From NCBI GenBank assembly GCA_022818135.1, contig JAFMSR010000015.1, positions 22,723,206 through 22,787,205 on the forward strand: DNA of 64,000 bases, in the 5' to 3' direction. The position numbers and the translations under genes were made by a program. Positions 24,749 through 36,914 of this stretch are shown piece by piece. This stretch comes from Saxidomus purpurata. Its lineage: Eukaryota; Mollusca; Bivalvia; Venerida; Veneridae. The notes under the pieces were generated by a model. It worked only from the letters and a program-made list of their open reading frames with translations, was not told the DNA's origin and did not search any database. Each line of letters opens with the position of its first letter. The stretch's first letter is position 1.

Positions 24749-24754
24749 TTTATT
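24749..24754 (-). terminator. likely polyadenylation signal of the cysteine-rich peptide gene
   Basis: AATAAA on the minus strand about 60 bases after the TGA stop. It is the first such signal downstream. Chance occurrence is possible in this AT-rich sequence. Confidence 0.45.
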
Positions 24755-24811
24755 CATTAAGATACATGCATATTATTGTAAAATTTAAACAAGTAGATTA
24801 CGATGTAGTCC

Positions 24812-24933
24812 TCAACAAGCCGCCAGAGTGCAGGCAAAGTGTCCATTCGATGAACACGTGCAAGTATTGCATCCATCTGGCTGATATGATTCGCCAACAC
24901 TAAATCCCTCGCCAGTGTCTTCTCGGGTACAAT
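24812..24933 (-). CDS. small secreted cysteine-rich peptide, pacifastin-like exon
   Basis: 122 nt encoding residues 24-63 and a TGA stop at 24814-24812; acceptor CTTTGTATAG. All six cysteines of the protein are here: Cys25, 45, 48, 50, 58 and 63. The second half, DGCNTCTCSSNGHFACTLAA then Cys63, fits the pacifastin light-chain pattern C-N-x-C-x-C-x(2,3)-G-x(3,6)-C-T-x3-C. The first spacing (19 residues between Cys25 and Cys45) is longer than the usual 9-12, so a single short VWC-like module is the other possibility. By analogy with pacifastins the inhibitory bond would lie near Leu60-Ala61; this is inference. It is a single-domain peptide ending at the last cysteine. Confidence 0.72.
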
Positions 24934-25324
24934 CTATACAAAGACAACAATTTTGTATAATATACTAGTATACCAAAAGGCTCACACATAAAGCATCACT
25001 GGGATAGGTGCCCCCGTGGTATTTATTTGTCCATATTAAGTTGAACTTTACAGCCATTACCAGCAACTTGAAAAAGAAAATGTCGGGAAAAAACACTTTC
25101 TGACACTGGATTCAAACTTTCGATTGTTTAGAAATTTAAAAGTATCACTGATTAACTTGGGAAATATCTTTTGCAAATAAATGTCCAAATGAGATAATTG
25201 CTATTAAAAGTGCATTTCCTATATAAAAAAGTAACTTAATTGTGAAGTAGTCTTGTTTAAGAATTTCTAAACACATTCTTTTGTAGCTAGACTTACATAT
25301 AATGTTAAAAGAGAAATGATTTAC

Positions 25325-25394
25325 CGTTTCCGGCTTCAGTCGCCGTCATCACGCTGGCTACCAGCAACAACACAAGAACCACTTTCATAGACAT
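25325..25394 (-). CDS. small secreted cysteine-rich peptide, exon with signal peptide
   Basis: 70 nt: 23 codons plus one base. The ATG at 25394-25392 opens MSMKVVLVLLLVASVMTATE, a clear signal peptide with likely cleavage around residues 18-22. The donor is GTAAATC. The protein totals 63 residues with the exon at 24933-24812. It looks like a short secreted peptide, perhaps a protease inhibitor of pacifastin type; see the second exon. Confidence 0.75.
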
Positions 25395-25850
25395 TTTTTT
25401 CTGCCGGGTAAAACGTTGAACAGTTAAATTGAATGAACTATAGTGGTGGGTAACACCAATGTCAGTATTAAAACATTCAGTGAACTATGTGTACTTTTAG
25501 ATTACTTCACACCAATAAATGTCGTTGACGTGTACGGCATATTCCGCTCAATTTTGTTGAACGATTGGATTGCCGAACTAACAGTTTCATCTCATAGTTT
25601 GCAGTAATAGTTTAGTGTCACACAATTTATTTCAATCGTAGAAGAAACAAATTTTGTCCTGATAGGAATTAATAGAATAATTGCAGTATATCTCTTTTTC
25701 TGTACGCCTTTTTTTTGTCAAATTAAAATTGAGTTTTATCAGAATTGATGATTATCAACTTCGCAAAATGATAGTGTTAGGTTATATTTTAAGCTTCCCA
25801 TAGAAGTCAAATTTTTGTTACAAGGTAACAAACGTTTGAAAAAAACTTAC

Positions 25851-25880
25851 CTTGTTTTTACGTCAAAGAACTGTTTTTCG
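25851..25880 (-). other. non-coding first exon of the small cysteine-rich peptide gene
   Basis: Read on the minus strand, about 30 bases lie between an estimated start site 25-30 bases after a TATA box and a strong donor AACAAG|GTAAGT (exon end 25851). The intron would run 25850-25401 to an acceptor CCGGCAG that ends six bases before the ATG at 25394. The transcription start is inferred from TATA spacing only. Confidence 0.55.
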
Positions 25881-25902
25881 TTCCAATGGCAGCGAACACA
25901 CA

Positions 25903-25910
25903 TATTTATA
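25903..25910 (-). promoter_or_regulatory. TATA box of the small cysteine-rich peptide gene
   Basis: TATAAATA on the minus strand, about 55 bases before a perfect GTAAGT donor and upstream of the signal-peptide exon. Spacing and orientation suit a core promoter for an abundantly expressed secreted peptide. Confidence 0.55.
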
Positions 25911-26507
25911 CACCGTCAGTTAAAATGATAAATGGCAACATATCAGATAGATAACAGTTCAGCCCCGTTGGATATACTAGTATTGTCATTGGTATGGATA
26001 TCTCTTTGCTTTTAGCATTTCAGATATATATTATTTATTTATCTACCAGTGGCGTTATACTATTTTTTATGTAACAGCCGCATAAATTAAAGAGTTTAAA
26101 CTTGCCATTCGCTTATAACAAGCGTGAGTCATTATGAAAATGGTCTCTAAATTCTACACATTCTGTTCTAAGAGGGGACATTTTTTATCAATGTTGTGCC
26201 TAGTAACTTGTGACGACTGAAGTGCAATCTAAGTTTGTATAATTATGACAACAGTGTCTGTTCTTGCTTATGCATGTACATTGTATATTATTAAGTGGTA
26301 TTATTCAAAGTTTCTGTTCTCTTGTCAACACGCGCTTGAAAACCCATGCTTGCTTAGAGGGTCTATATCCGGTAGTATTTTTCTTTAACTGTTATTTTAC
26401 TACTTTATTGTCATGCCGTTTACTAAACATACGTCAAAATGTTGCGAAAACCAGACAACAACAATACGACCATCTGATAGAAAATATAGGGAGACACTCA
26501 AAATTCC

Positions 26508-26717
26508 CTTGGTCCAAAAATGGCATAGTAGTCATAATCCCCTTGATGGATTTTACATTTTAATTTCAGTAATTTTAAATTTTTTTCAATCATTCGCTAT
26601 AGTAAAGTTAAACTAGAGACAAACAAAACATTCAGTATTTTTTTTATTCAATATATGCTTTTCCATTTGTGAAATTCATTAAGGGGATTATGACTACTAT
26701 ACCATTTTTGGACCAAG
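26508..26717. mobile_element. short foldback element, 38-bp inverted ends
   Basis: CTTGGTCCAAAAATGGCATA... at the left (26508-26546) and its inverse TATACCATTTTTGGACCAAG at the right (26680-26717) pair with few mismatches. ACTCAAAAT lies outside both ends. Confidence 0.65.
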
Positions 26718-27829
26718 AGGATTATGACCAAGGGGATTTTGAAGTACACTCAAAATATATTGCAATATTCGTGTATGAAAGATACATCTGTGAGCATCAA
26801 AGCCTGTGCAATCATCTTCCAGCTAGTTGTCTTCAATCAAAGGTTTGATCGTATTTAATATTTGATTTAAACGTGTTACTTGCAAGCTTCAAACATGCCC
26901 CTTAATGAAAATAATGTAACCTCCTGGGTAGAATTTAATATTTGATGTATTGTTTGTGTTTTAATTGCAACCAGCTGCTGGCTGGTAATTTGTCTTCTGC
27001 GGAGGCAAAAAGTAACAGTCTGTAAATATGCAGAAAAATCTGTCCTATAGCTTTATTGAAATTGAAGGCTACGACAATTTTTATTTCGTTTGTTTAAAAA
27101 CGATGGCGGTAGTTTTTCATCTTTCAAAATTGTTATATACGAGTGTCAAATAATTGTATTCTTTATTTAAATTATTAAGATAAACACTAACTTTTTTTTT
27201 AATAAATCACAAAATAAAAATATCTAATTAAAAGCAGTTATACTATATCCCTGTTACATATTTATACATACAGCTATAGCTAAAAAGAAGCGCAAAAAAA
27301 GTCAATATTTAACCAAGTTTGACTTTCAAAACCTCTTCAATGCGTTTAGAAAGATATATTTTGTTGGATATTATCTATATGTGTTTTACTATGCACAATC
27401 TGACCGATTTAAGTTTCGCTGAGCTATCTGTCTTACCTCAGTGGCATTATGCATATGACCTCCATCCACCACTGCCCTCCGATCCGAGACAAAAGCTCAT
27501 TTTTATCAATAACAAGGCAGGACACCTATTGTTTGATGTTTGGTCTTTTTTCTGTAAAACAATAGAAATTCTGAAAGCAAGAACATCGAAAAATTTTTTT
27601 GATAAATGGCCACAAATTTAATGTTTTTTTTTTGTACGGAAAATCGTTTCTCTTTATGGTATATTTTCAGGGTGAATACATTTTGATTACTTCGAAAAGT
27701 GTCCATAACTTTTAAATAAAGCCGGTGACCTAATTTTTTTATTGATGTTCTCACTTATCATGTACGGTTCTGAATGTTAGAAAAGAAATAAGAAAAACAA
27801 CGATTAAGTTTGCTTTCCTGATGCACATG

Positions 27830-27960
27830 TCATGGTGGCCGGATTGCTCATTCGGGAGAGCATTCGCCATATACCGGTAGGTTATATTTTTTGAGTACGC
27901 GAACCGTGGACGTATGCTCTCCAACCTGAGCATACACTCCCTAATTGTGATTACTAGAAA
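27830..27960 (+). other. weak tRNA-like / SINE relic
   Basis: GGTGGCCGGATTGCTCATTC and GGGAGAGCATTCGCC resemble the D-arm half of a tRNA. The B-box region (CGCGAACCGTGGACG) is poor. Probably a decayed SINE head. Confidence 0.25.
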
Positions 27961-28418
27961 CTCCATACCTTGACATGTATATCAGGAAAACAAACATAAT
28001 TCTTGTTTGTCTTATCAAATATGTTACTCGAAATATTGACCGTTATTCACTGGTCGTGAAAGTGTACAATTTCATTTTACTCTACACTCATAATTAACAT
28101 TAGTTTGGAGGTAACAACATAATTATTATGTTGATAGATATGCACTACATTTGTATTTGCTATTTGTGTACTAAAATAATAAAACCATTCATGAAAGACC
28201 GACAACGCAAGAGTATTTTATTGACCCTTTTCATGCGGTATCATCCAGTCAAAATGTGCCTTACAGAGTAAATTCTTAAAACTCAGAAATGTTGTACATT
28301 CTACTTGTCATTTTACTGGCAGTTGAAAGGTCATTTACTTCCGAAAAAAAAGCGAGCTTAATACGGTTGCGTCGAAAAAAATATCAGTGTTCATTGACAT
28401 TGATGTGGGATGCCGAAT

Positions 28419-28928
28419 CTACATAAGCTCAAATATTTGAAGAGCTCTACAAATAATTAGAAGTATCTACAATCCAAATCATCTGGAGAGGTCTACTATC
28501 AATTAAAGATATATCCAAATCAAATCAATTGTAAAGCTCTTCAAATGAATAAGAGATATCTCTGAATCAATGTGGGTAATATTGGTGCTCTCAACAGTTG
28601 AATTGAAGACCTCCAAATTACGGATAAGTTTGAATTTGTTAGAATTGGAGATATCCGTCCAACTAATTTGTTGCTCTCATTAATTGAATTAGAGCTATCT
28701 TCAATTGATTTGATGATCTCTCTTATTCAGTTAGTGAGAGCAACAAATGATTTGGAGATAGCGTTAACTATATAGTGATATCTACAAATAATTAGAGACC
28801 TCTTAAAATCAATCGAAGAACTCTGCAATTGATTTGAAGAGGTCTGAAATTGATTTGTAGAGGTCTCTTATTATTTGTAGATATCTCTGAATGTTTGTAG
28901 AGCTCTTCAAATATTTGAGTTTATGTAG
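28419..28928. repeat. 510-bp array of 21-bp dyad units with 35-bp inverted ends
   Basis: The ends CTACATAAGCTCAAATATTT and its inverse match in 34 of 35 positions. The interior is a run of ~21-bp units such as GATTTGAAGAGGTCTGAAATT, each centred on a short palindrome (GAGCTC, GATATC, GAGGTC, GGAGATATCC-like). Units vary in the two-base centre. The open frame across part of it is a by-product of the 21-bp period. Confidence 0.75.
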
Positions 28929-30154
28929 TTTTGGGGTTCCATGCACTTTCATACTAAAACATGTTTTAGAAAGAAATAAAAACAATAGATTGATCTGAAA
29001 CTTAGTGCCTATGTCCGTATACATGTGAGGCAGTATTAAGAGATAGAGATAACCTATTGGATGCTTTCTTAAAAGGAGCCGACTTGTTTTGTTTGTTATC
29101 TTTATTTCTGTAAACCACCTACATTGAAAAAGCTACGTAGTTTAATTTCACGGTACATGTAATTCTTGAACTTCTAATCGTTTAATCTGTTTACACATAG
29201 TTACCTCCCTTTTTTATGATTTCGCCATTTGTAGCAACGTAATAAATCAATAGACTATACTATTTGGGGATCTTTCACTTTTCAGTGACATTTGTTCAAG
29301 ACTTTTGTGTGTGTAAAACACTTTCTCTAGTATTTTTGCTGTGATATCTCTCAGGTAGGTAACTTCAAGGCTTGTAAGTTTAGAATCTAACTCACAGCAC
29401 AGTGACACGGTACGTTGGGGTGATACTGATAGTGTAGATCAGCTTGTCTATTTATATATTATATATACATATATTGGGGCCCGCCCCACTCCAAACTGCA
29501 TCGAATACAGTTGGATTTAGATAACTTTGAGAAAAAAAACACTTATGTTACTTCAACATAAACCATTTCTACTATTACATGCATTGTAAAGAAAGGTTTC
29601 CTGCACCGCAGTATATCAAGTAGTGTGCAAAAGGTACCATTAAGTTTACAGTGTCAGTGCGAATTTAAAAACAACTGGTGCCTTTTTTATACCATCAATG
29701 AACAAGGATGGGTGTCTATAGTTTAAGTATCTGTACTATTTTTTAAAAATGACATAAACAGTATCCCTGAGATGTGATAGAAGGAATAGAGTTGTTTCAA
29801 ATCTCGTATTTATATACACTGTCGCCATAAACAAAGTGGAATAAGGAATTGAATTTGTAATTGGTTAGTGAACATATATTTGTAGGCTGTATTTTAAAGC
29901 TACTGCAGTGAGCAGAAGTGGCAGGGAAAGGGAGGGGCGGGGGTCAAGCCTACTTAAAGATGAGGACAAAACCCCAAGCATCTGTGGCACAGATGCTTTC
30001 AAAACCAAATGCCACTATATTTTTATATTTGTTTTTTATTAGATGGGACTTAAGAGTATTGGATCAGCCCTATTACAATACCTTACCAGAACAGGGCATG
30101 CATTTTTTTTATCTAATGTTTCAGGAATATTTGCTTTTGCTTTTTATGCTGTAG
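28929..30154. other. upstream of the unidentified plus-strand gene
   Basis: Upstream exons of the gene at 30155-35616 are expected here or further left; none could be identified. There is a short TATATA-rich stretch at about 29450-29475. Confidence 0.3.
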
Positions 30155-30277
30155 GGCCTGTTCAGCATAGATACACTGATGGGAAGTGTTTTAATTCTAA
30201 AATGAAGGGCAGATTTAATACCCTCTACTGTCTCTGCATGGACCACAGTACTGGCCAGAAAGTTCCAATCCTTCCAG
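30155..30277 (+). CDS. unidentified plus-strand gene, exon 1 of 4 seen
   Basis: 123 nt between a pyrimidine-rich acceptor TTATGCTGTAG and donor CAG|GTTTTA. In the open frame it reads PVQHRYTDGKCFNSKMKG, then CLCMDHSTGQKVPILP, a short cysteine-containing stretch. It ends in phase 1, which fits the next exon. An upstream exon must exist because the exon begins mid-codon. Function unknown. Confidence 0.4.
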
Positions 30278-30505
30278 GTTTTAACAAAGAAAGAATGTCA
30301 TAACTGTTTTACAGTGTCTTACAACAAGACCTACCATTGTTTATAATTTGGTTTCAATAGTATTAGAAGTGACACATCCATGAAAGGTCTTAGCCCTTAT
30401 TTGTTTCTTTGATTTAGTTGGTTTAAGAAACTCTAGGTGGCTGCGGTTTCGGTACCACCACCATGCAGTCTTACTAAAGCTATATGATATGCTGTCTTTT
30501 TACAG

Positions 30506-30566
30506 TCAATGGACAGTGTCTTAGATTATGCCAAAGAAGTGCATATGGTGGAATTTGCCTTCATTC
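30506..30566 (+). CDS. unidentified plus-strand gene, exon 2 of 4 seen
   Basis: 61 nt after a strong acceptor GCTGTCTTTTTACAG, ending at donor GTAATT. Joined in phase to the previous exon it reads VNGQCLRLCQRSAYGGICLH. A longer version of this exon, to a GTAGGC donor at 30624, is open in another frame but does not fit the phases of its neighbours. It ends in phase 2, as the exon at 34914 requires. Confidence 0.4.
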
Positions 30567-33500
30567 GTAATTTTTTCTTATATGAGTTGACCATGTCAAG
30601 TCCTCAGAGAGTGTTTAACCGAGGTAGGCATTTTCAGTGACTTATTTTAGCATATGTCCACAGAGCGAATAAAAGTGTGGATTCCTACTCATTATCATAT
30701 AACACCTTTTTTCTAATGGTACTAGGATCAGATTCTCTGGCTGTGAATTCCGTTAAATGAATATTACTGGAAATATCTTTCAGAACATTGGCAAATTCTA
30801 ACTCTAAACACCACACTATAAGATTCAGGATCCCACATTGTATACCGTGTTTTCACATAAATTGTAACCAGTAAACCTAAATTATCTTATCCTGAACTTC
30901 TGATTAATAATTGTTACAATGTATGTGTCACCTCAATTCAAATAGTTTTTTGTCCATCACCAATGATTTCTGATCAATAACTGAAGAATCTTTGGTCCTG
31001 GGATCCTATAACATGGTAGGCTTATTGGTCATGACCAGTGGAAGATCCCTGTTGTTGTTTGGGTCAAAGGTAAGGTCACAGAGACTTTTATTAAATAAAA
31101 ATAATAGATTGCAATCATGATGCAATTAATGAAGAATGGTTAATTGCAGCATGAAATAACTTTGTTGACTTATTGGTCAAGGCCAGAGGAAGACCCCTAT
31201 TGATTTTGGGGTCAAGGTCATGACCTTCAATTTAGAAGTGGTTCTGAATCCATAAAAGAAGAGACATTGATTGTAGGATAATATAAGTTAGTACTATGGC
31301 TTATTTGTGATAACTTAAGAATGACACCTATTTGGTTTGAGATCAGTGGGTCAAAGGAAATAATTTTGAATTTTGTAGCTTGAAGATGTGGAAACTAAGA
31401 CAAACATTAGTTAGCTCATGCCAATAAAGCAAAATTTCATGTTTCCATGTTTATACAGTGTAAATGTAATCAAGACTTCTTATTATAAAACAATTACTCA
31501 CTCTCACCACCAGTTTGGTGGAGATACATTGATTGATGGTACTGTCATGATATGGCTACACTCCGGACAGGAATCGAATTCCGTATTTACAGCCTTGAAC
31601 AGTCAAAACAACACAATTAATTAGTCAGACATTCTGTAAATTGCCTAGATGTAACAATTGTGGAAATTAAAAATGAAAATTTGTCAACATTATACATAAA
31701 ACCAAATAATGCACATATGTATTTACATTTTAAATCCTTTTGCCAATAGCACCAAAAGAAAAATATATATTTTATTTTAGCTGGGGGTCAGGGAGCCTTA
31801 AGGACCCCCTGGTCAGGGGTTTCAGGGGGCCTCTTGCCCCCTGAAGCTCTGTGGTTTTAGCAATTTCTGATCAATTCAGAACTTATGTATCTATTGTAGA
31901 TGAAACAAAAGAGATGTTATTACATTTTCCATCCTGGTGAAACTGATGCGTTAAGACATTGTATACAATAGGGTTATTAACATAGTATTATTAAGAATCA
32001 AAACACCATGCAAGCAACTGACAAATTCCAACACCTACGGGTCGTACTGACTATAGTCTCTTTAGAGGATGGTGGACCCAATAAGCACAATTACAAACAA
32101 TACTTGATTAGCCATTTTGATGAAAGCGTGGTCGAACAGGAGTTATCCATGCTTCTAGCCAGGTGCTAATGTATAAAGGTCAAAACTAGACCAGTAGCCT
32201 AGACATCTGGATTTGATGGAGTAATTCTGAGAATCTATTACAATGTTCTATCCACCTAGTTTTGTTGAGCAATTTTTGTATTCTTTATACCATATAAGGT
32301 TAGAATTCTGCTAGTTTGTTGCACAGTGAAAAATGATGATGCAGTCTTATTATTTCTATTGGTTTATGTGAAATGTTTGCTCTTCAAATATTTGTTTTTA
32401 AGTCAAAATTATTGAAATCTTTTTCAGAGTTATTGTCTTGTCACACAAGTACAGACATAATAGTAAACAAATGCATGGGAGGTTTGACTTAGAAAGATGA
32501 AATTTTGAAATTACAAATTAATTTTACTTGCTCTTCAGATTTTATCATTGTTTATATTAAGAATCAATTGAAATGCAAATATGTATTGCTTAACAACAGC
32601 TAATTATTGAACTGCCCTAGGTCATAACCTCAGGCAATGTCATGAGGTCACTTTAGTAAACTAGCATTTAATGAGGAGTGAGCTATTGTCGAATTAGGAA
32701 ATTAAAAGTACTGTTTAAAGGTCTCAAAGCAAAAGAGTAATGGACTTTGAATGTGGTTTGTTTGAATTGGATAAAGAAAGGTTAGTACAGCCTTTATACA
32801 GAATTCCAAAGATATTGAAACCCAAAAAATATGATGATTAAAAATAAAAAGTACATTATACACATATGCAGTAGCATAAAATTGATATTTTCATATTTAT
32901 TCGGTATTTGTATTAAAATTCTAATAGGGCATTTGTTGCTGAATTTAAGGTATTGATCTTCAAGTACCAAGTACCATGATCACTTATTATATAGAATTAT
33001 GAATTAAGTGATATAATGTAGAATGATAGACCTGCATTCTATTTACTCTAAGACAATGTTGATGAATAATTTTCTTTGGTATAAATGGTTCTTCTTCGTG
33101 AAAAAGTGTTGCAAGAGAATTTTTTTTTTGCTTTAACCTTGAAAAAGAATACATGTACAGTGCTTTATTAGTTATGTGTACTTTAGCATTAATACAACAC
33201 TATTTTTTCAAAAATGTTCATAAAAATTTGCAATGGTGGTCCTTCATAGGAATGTCTGTACATTTTTCCTGGATAACACACAACAGGTCATCTTTATCAC
33301 CCATAGTCTTGAAAGATTATGGATCTTACTGTGTCAGTGGGTCAACGGTCAAGGTCACAGTGACCCAAACCTTGAAAATCTATTCTGCTCAAATTCTTGA
33401 AATCTATGTCATCCATAGTCTTCAAACTTCATAGGATGATAGGTTTATTGGGTGGACAATCTCTACTGTTTTTGAGGTCTAAAGCCACGGTTACTCTGAC

Positions 33501-34913
33501 GTATATTAGCTTTTACTTGATAACACTCTACAGGTCACAATTTTCATGAAACTTGCTGAAAAGGTTGCATGCAACCTGTAGATGAGCCTTATAGTCAAAG
33601 GTCAAGGTCACACTGCCTGGAACATTGAAAATTATTTCTGCTCAATATTTTGAAATTTAATTATCAACTACAGTCTTCAAACTTCATAATATGATTGGTT
33701 TTACTGAGTAGATGATCCTTACTGTTTTGGGGATCAGTGGGTCAAGGTCAAGGTCACAGTGACCTATGTTGCCTTTTCATTGATAACATTCAAAAGATTT
33801 TCACAAAACTTGCTCAGGACAGTCCAGTAGACCAATACTGGCCCTTTTGGGCTTCTTGTTTGTGTGCAAGTTCAAGAGTAAGACACCTGACTTGGTAATA
33901 TAAACTCTATGAATAGTTGTAACATCCAAAGTGAAAATACAATTGTACAAGGAATTTAACATTTTTGCAGTAATCACAAGTTATGGAAGTTTAGACTGAA
34001 TTTCTTTCTCTTTACTATATGTATTAAACCTCAGTTTTATTGTCAATTCAAAAAGATGTACCTATTACCTAATAGAACAAGGGGACATGCATATCTTAGT
34101 ACAAAAAGTATGGTACATGTATATGTGTCAAATTCCTGTGATCCAATGTAGTTATTGTCAGAGTTTAACAACAAGCTCTCTACTCTGTTTCTGTTGAAGA
34201 TTAGAAAGCAAAGGAAATTAATTTCTTCAACTGCATTAAAGTTATCATTACAATATTAATATACAATTGTTTTTGTTTTATGCCCAACAGCGAAGTAGTC
34301 TTTAAATGACAATGTTATCTTTTCTGTTTGATCATGTTTTATCATTGTTGTACACATTAAAATGTCAGTTGCATGTTGTTTGACATCTTCATATAGATAA
34401 AAGTATAAAACATTAACGTACTGGTAAGAAAATAAGTTATAAAAACCTTAAAATTCTTTTCATGATTTCTGCTGTTTCAAATTCAGATTGACTGTACTGG
34501 AATATACTTCCTGTTTTAGGTATTTTCTTTTAAAGTTGATAACTTTGTTAAAGAATTTTGACTTGCTTGATTTATGATGAATTTTATTATGATAATGATA
34601 CACATGTAAACATGTTCTCTCAAATTATATCAATCAGACTCAAAACGCCACATTTGATGTAACCAAGGTTATACCAACAATTTAGATTTACTGGTTCCCA
34701 TTGACAGGTTGGTTGACTGAGACACATGTACATTGTAGTAGCTGGTGTCTGGCCCAAGGTGTTTCTTCAACTGACCAGACCATGTCTTATGGTTTCAAAG
34801 CACATTTGGTTAAACCTCTGCACAAATTATTCCAACTATATACCCTCTAAAATAATACTCAGAGGTGTTATAATTTATAAAGCTAATAACTGAATACAAA
34901 ACTCTCTTTTCAG
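30567..34913 (+). other. probable long intron of the unidentified gene
   Basis: 4.3 kb between two phase-compatible exons. It contains the decayed minus-strand repeat at 33220-33850 and related fragments near 31010-31360; otherwise plain AT-rich DNA. Confidence 0.35.
33220..33850 (-). repeat. decayed GACCTTGACC-type repeat
   Basis: GTCAAGGTCACAGTGACC (33340-33365, 33735-33765) and CTTCAAACTTCATA with following ATGAT are inverse forms of the family-B2 core motifs. Borders are unclear. Related fragments occur at about 31010-31360. Confidence 0.5.
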
Positions 34914-34977
34914 ATGTCAGCATGGCACCAGTCTCAAGTCCAGGATATCCATGACAGTGGTTTTAGGGGAAGACATG
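34914..34977 (+). CDS. unidentified plus-strand gene, exon 3 of 4 seen
   Basis: 64 nt with clean borders: acceptor ACTCTCTTTTCAG and consensus donor GTAAGT. In the phase set by the preceding exon it reads CQHGTSLKSRISMTVVLGED then Met, phase 0 at its end. The ATG at its first base would lead to a stop in the next exon, so it is not taken as a start. Confidence 0.5.
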
Positions 34978-35525
34978 GTAAGTAAATTTAAAACTGTTGT
35001 TAGAAATGACTTCACCAACCTCAAGAAGCCATACTGCTGATGAAATTAAGGATAAGTTATAAATATTTTCAGTTTTGTTGTTTGTTATTATGCTGACTTT
35101 ATTTTAACAGCAAAAGTTAACTATGGTCATTCTCATTTAACTTGTAAGTTAACATTGCTGGTTCAGTGTATGTATCTTGAAATAGTCTTTTTAAAACACA
35201 TGTACAATGTACATAAGTGTTAACGTAACATGAATATCATCAGACCTCTTTTTCTCTGTTTGTTAAAACATATTTCTTTGTTGAAATGCCAATTTTTCTT
35301 AAAGACCCTAATTGAAAGTGACATTTTGCTGTTTCTCTAAACTGGTGGTACTGGTGCCCATAATGATTTTACCAAGGATTATGTCCTGTTACTTGTTATG
35401 TAACATTGATCAATTCTTCATAGAACCAACAAGAAAAACAAATCCGCATGGAATTATTGAAAAGACAGCAGTCATGCTTTATATAGTGATGTATTACTGT
35501 CACCATGGTTATGCTAAATTTGCAG

Positions 35526-35616
35526 GGTGATGTTGGTGTTTGTCTGGAGGTCCCCAGTCTTCATTCAGCTGTATGGAGCAGAGATATTGATGCTCTCAGA
35601 TTGGGAATTCAGTCAG
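35526..35616 (+). CDS. unidentified plus-strand gene, exon 4 of 4 seen (ankyrin-like)
   Basis: 91 nt, acceptor AATTTGCAG, donor GTATAT. It reads GDVGVCLEVPSLHSAVWSRD then IDALRLGIQSG. The spacing P-LH-AV---D---LR--I-SG is that of an ankyrin repeat, which would make this a repeat-protein gene; that is inference from one partial unit. Further exons would lie beyond 35616, possibly across the gap or on another contig. Confidence 0.48.
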
Positions 35617-36397
35617 GTATATCAATGAACAGTAGGAAAAGTGACCTTTCATTATTTCACAGTTAAAAATTTCCAATTTCTGCTTCAAATTCACAAATAG
35701 TTGTTTTCACTTCTTCAGTATATGATTCTATGATTTCTGTTTTATGTTTTCCAATTTCACTGTTTTGAATTGATGAGTGCATGATTTTCTAATTGTAAAG
35801 TTAGAAGAGAATGAATTACCGGTAATTAAGATGAAATGTTTAGACACAAAATTGTTAAGTACAAATCACATTTTATAATATCACAATTTGCTGAAGGAGA
35901 ACTAATGAAATCTTGAACTTTGAAAAATGTATGGCACTTACTTCTGTTTCTTTTTATTTTTTGAATGTTTAAACTTGACTTATATAGCTTTTATCCAATC
36001 ATCATTATTCTTGTCATTATCACATGACCCTTGAATTGGCAGACCTTTTGTGAAATGAACATTTTACACTCTCTGTCTTGGAAGCCATTTATTCAGTGTT
36101 GATCAAACTTAGTCACAATGTTTATGGGGTTAATATTTGTTATAATAAGGATATATGAGATATTAAGGAATCCCATGATCTAGCAGCTAAGAACAGACAA
36201 TAGAATGGATGAACTATTCATACACTGTGTTGCTAGGGAACACCTATTGGCATTGGCATATTCATTGGCATTGTCCGTGCTTACATTTGGATACTTAGGT
36301 GGCTATAGGAACAATAGGTAACAGTAAATACTCTTTGATGTCATTCATCTAGTAAGCTCTTAGGTGGCTATGTTTTCTCTTACATGGCTAAAATAAC

Positions 36398-36897
36398 NNN
36401 NNNNNNNNNNNNNNNNNNNNNNNNNNNNNNNNNNNNNNNNNNNNNNNNNNNNNNNNNNNNNNNNNNNNNNNNNNNNNNNNNNNNNNNNNNNNNNNNNNNN
36501 NNNNNNNNNNNNNNNNNNNNNNNNNNNNNNNNNNNNNNNNNNNNNNNNNNNNNNNNNNNNNNNNNNNNNNNNNNNNNNNNNNNNNNNNNNNNNNNNNNNN
36601 NNNNNNNNNNNNNNNNNNNNNNNNNNNNNNNNNNNNNNNNNNNNNNNNNNNNNNNNNNNNNNNNNNNNNNNNNNNNNNNNNNNNNNNNNNNNNNNNNNNN
36701 NNNNNNNNNNNNNNNNNNNNNNNNNNNNNNNNNNNNNNNNNNNNNNNNNNNNNNNNNNNNNNNNNNNNNNNNNNNNNNNNNNNNNNNNNNNNNNNNNNNN
36801 NNNNNNNNNNNNNNNNNNNNNNNNNNNNNNNNNNNNNNNNNNNNNNNNNNNNNNNNNNNNNNNNNNNNNNNNNNNNNNNNNNNNNNNNNNNNNNNNN
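36398..36897. other. assembly gap, exactly 500 N
   Basis: A run of exactly 500 N separates contigs A and B. The round length indicates a placeholder, not a measured distance. Any open frame drawn through it is meaningless. Confidence 0.98.
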
Positions 36898-36914
36898 GCG
36901 TTCCAGTGTACTTA

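Noticed and set aside
27319..27621. 100-codon plus-strand frame
   Set aside because: No recognisable domain or splice structure; length is within chance for this much AT-rich DNA.
28809..29024. Frame with a repeating DLYKSISDLFKSI pattern
   Set aside because: Translation of the 21-bp dyad array, not a coiled-coil gene.
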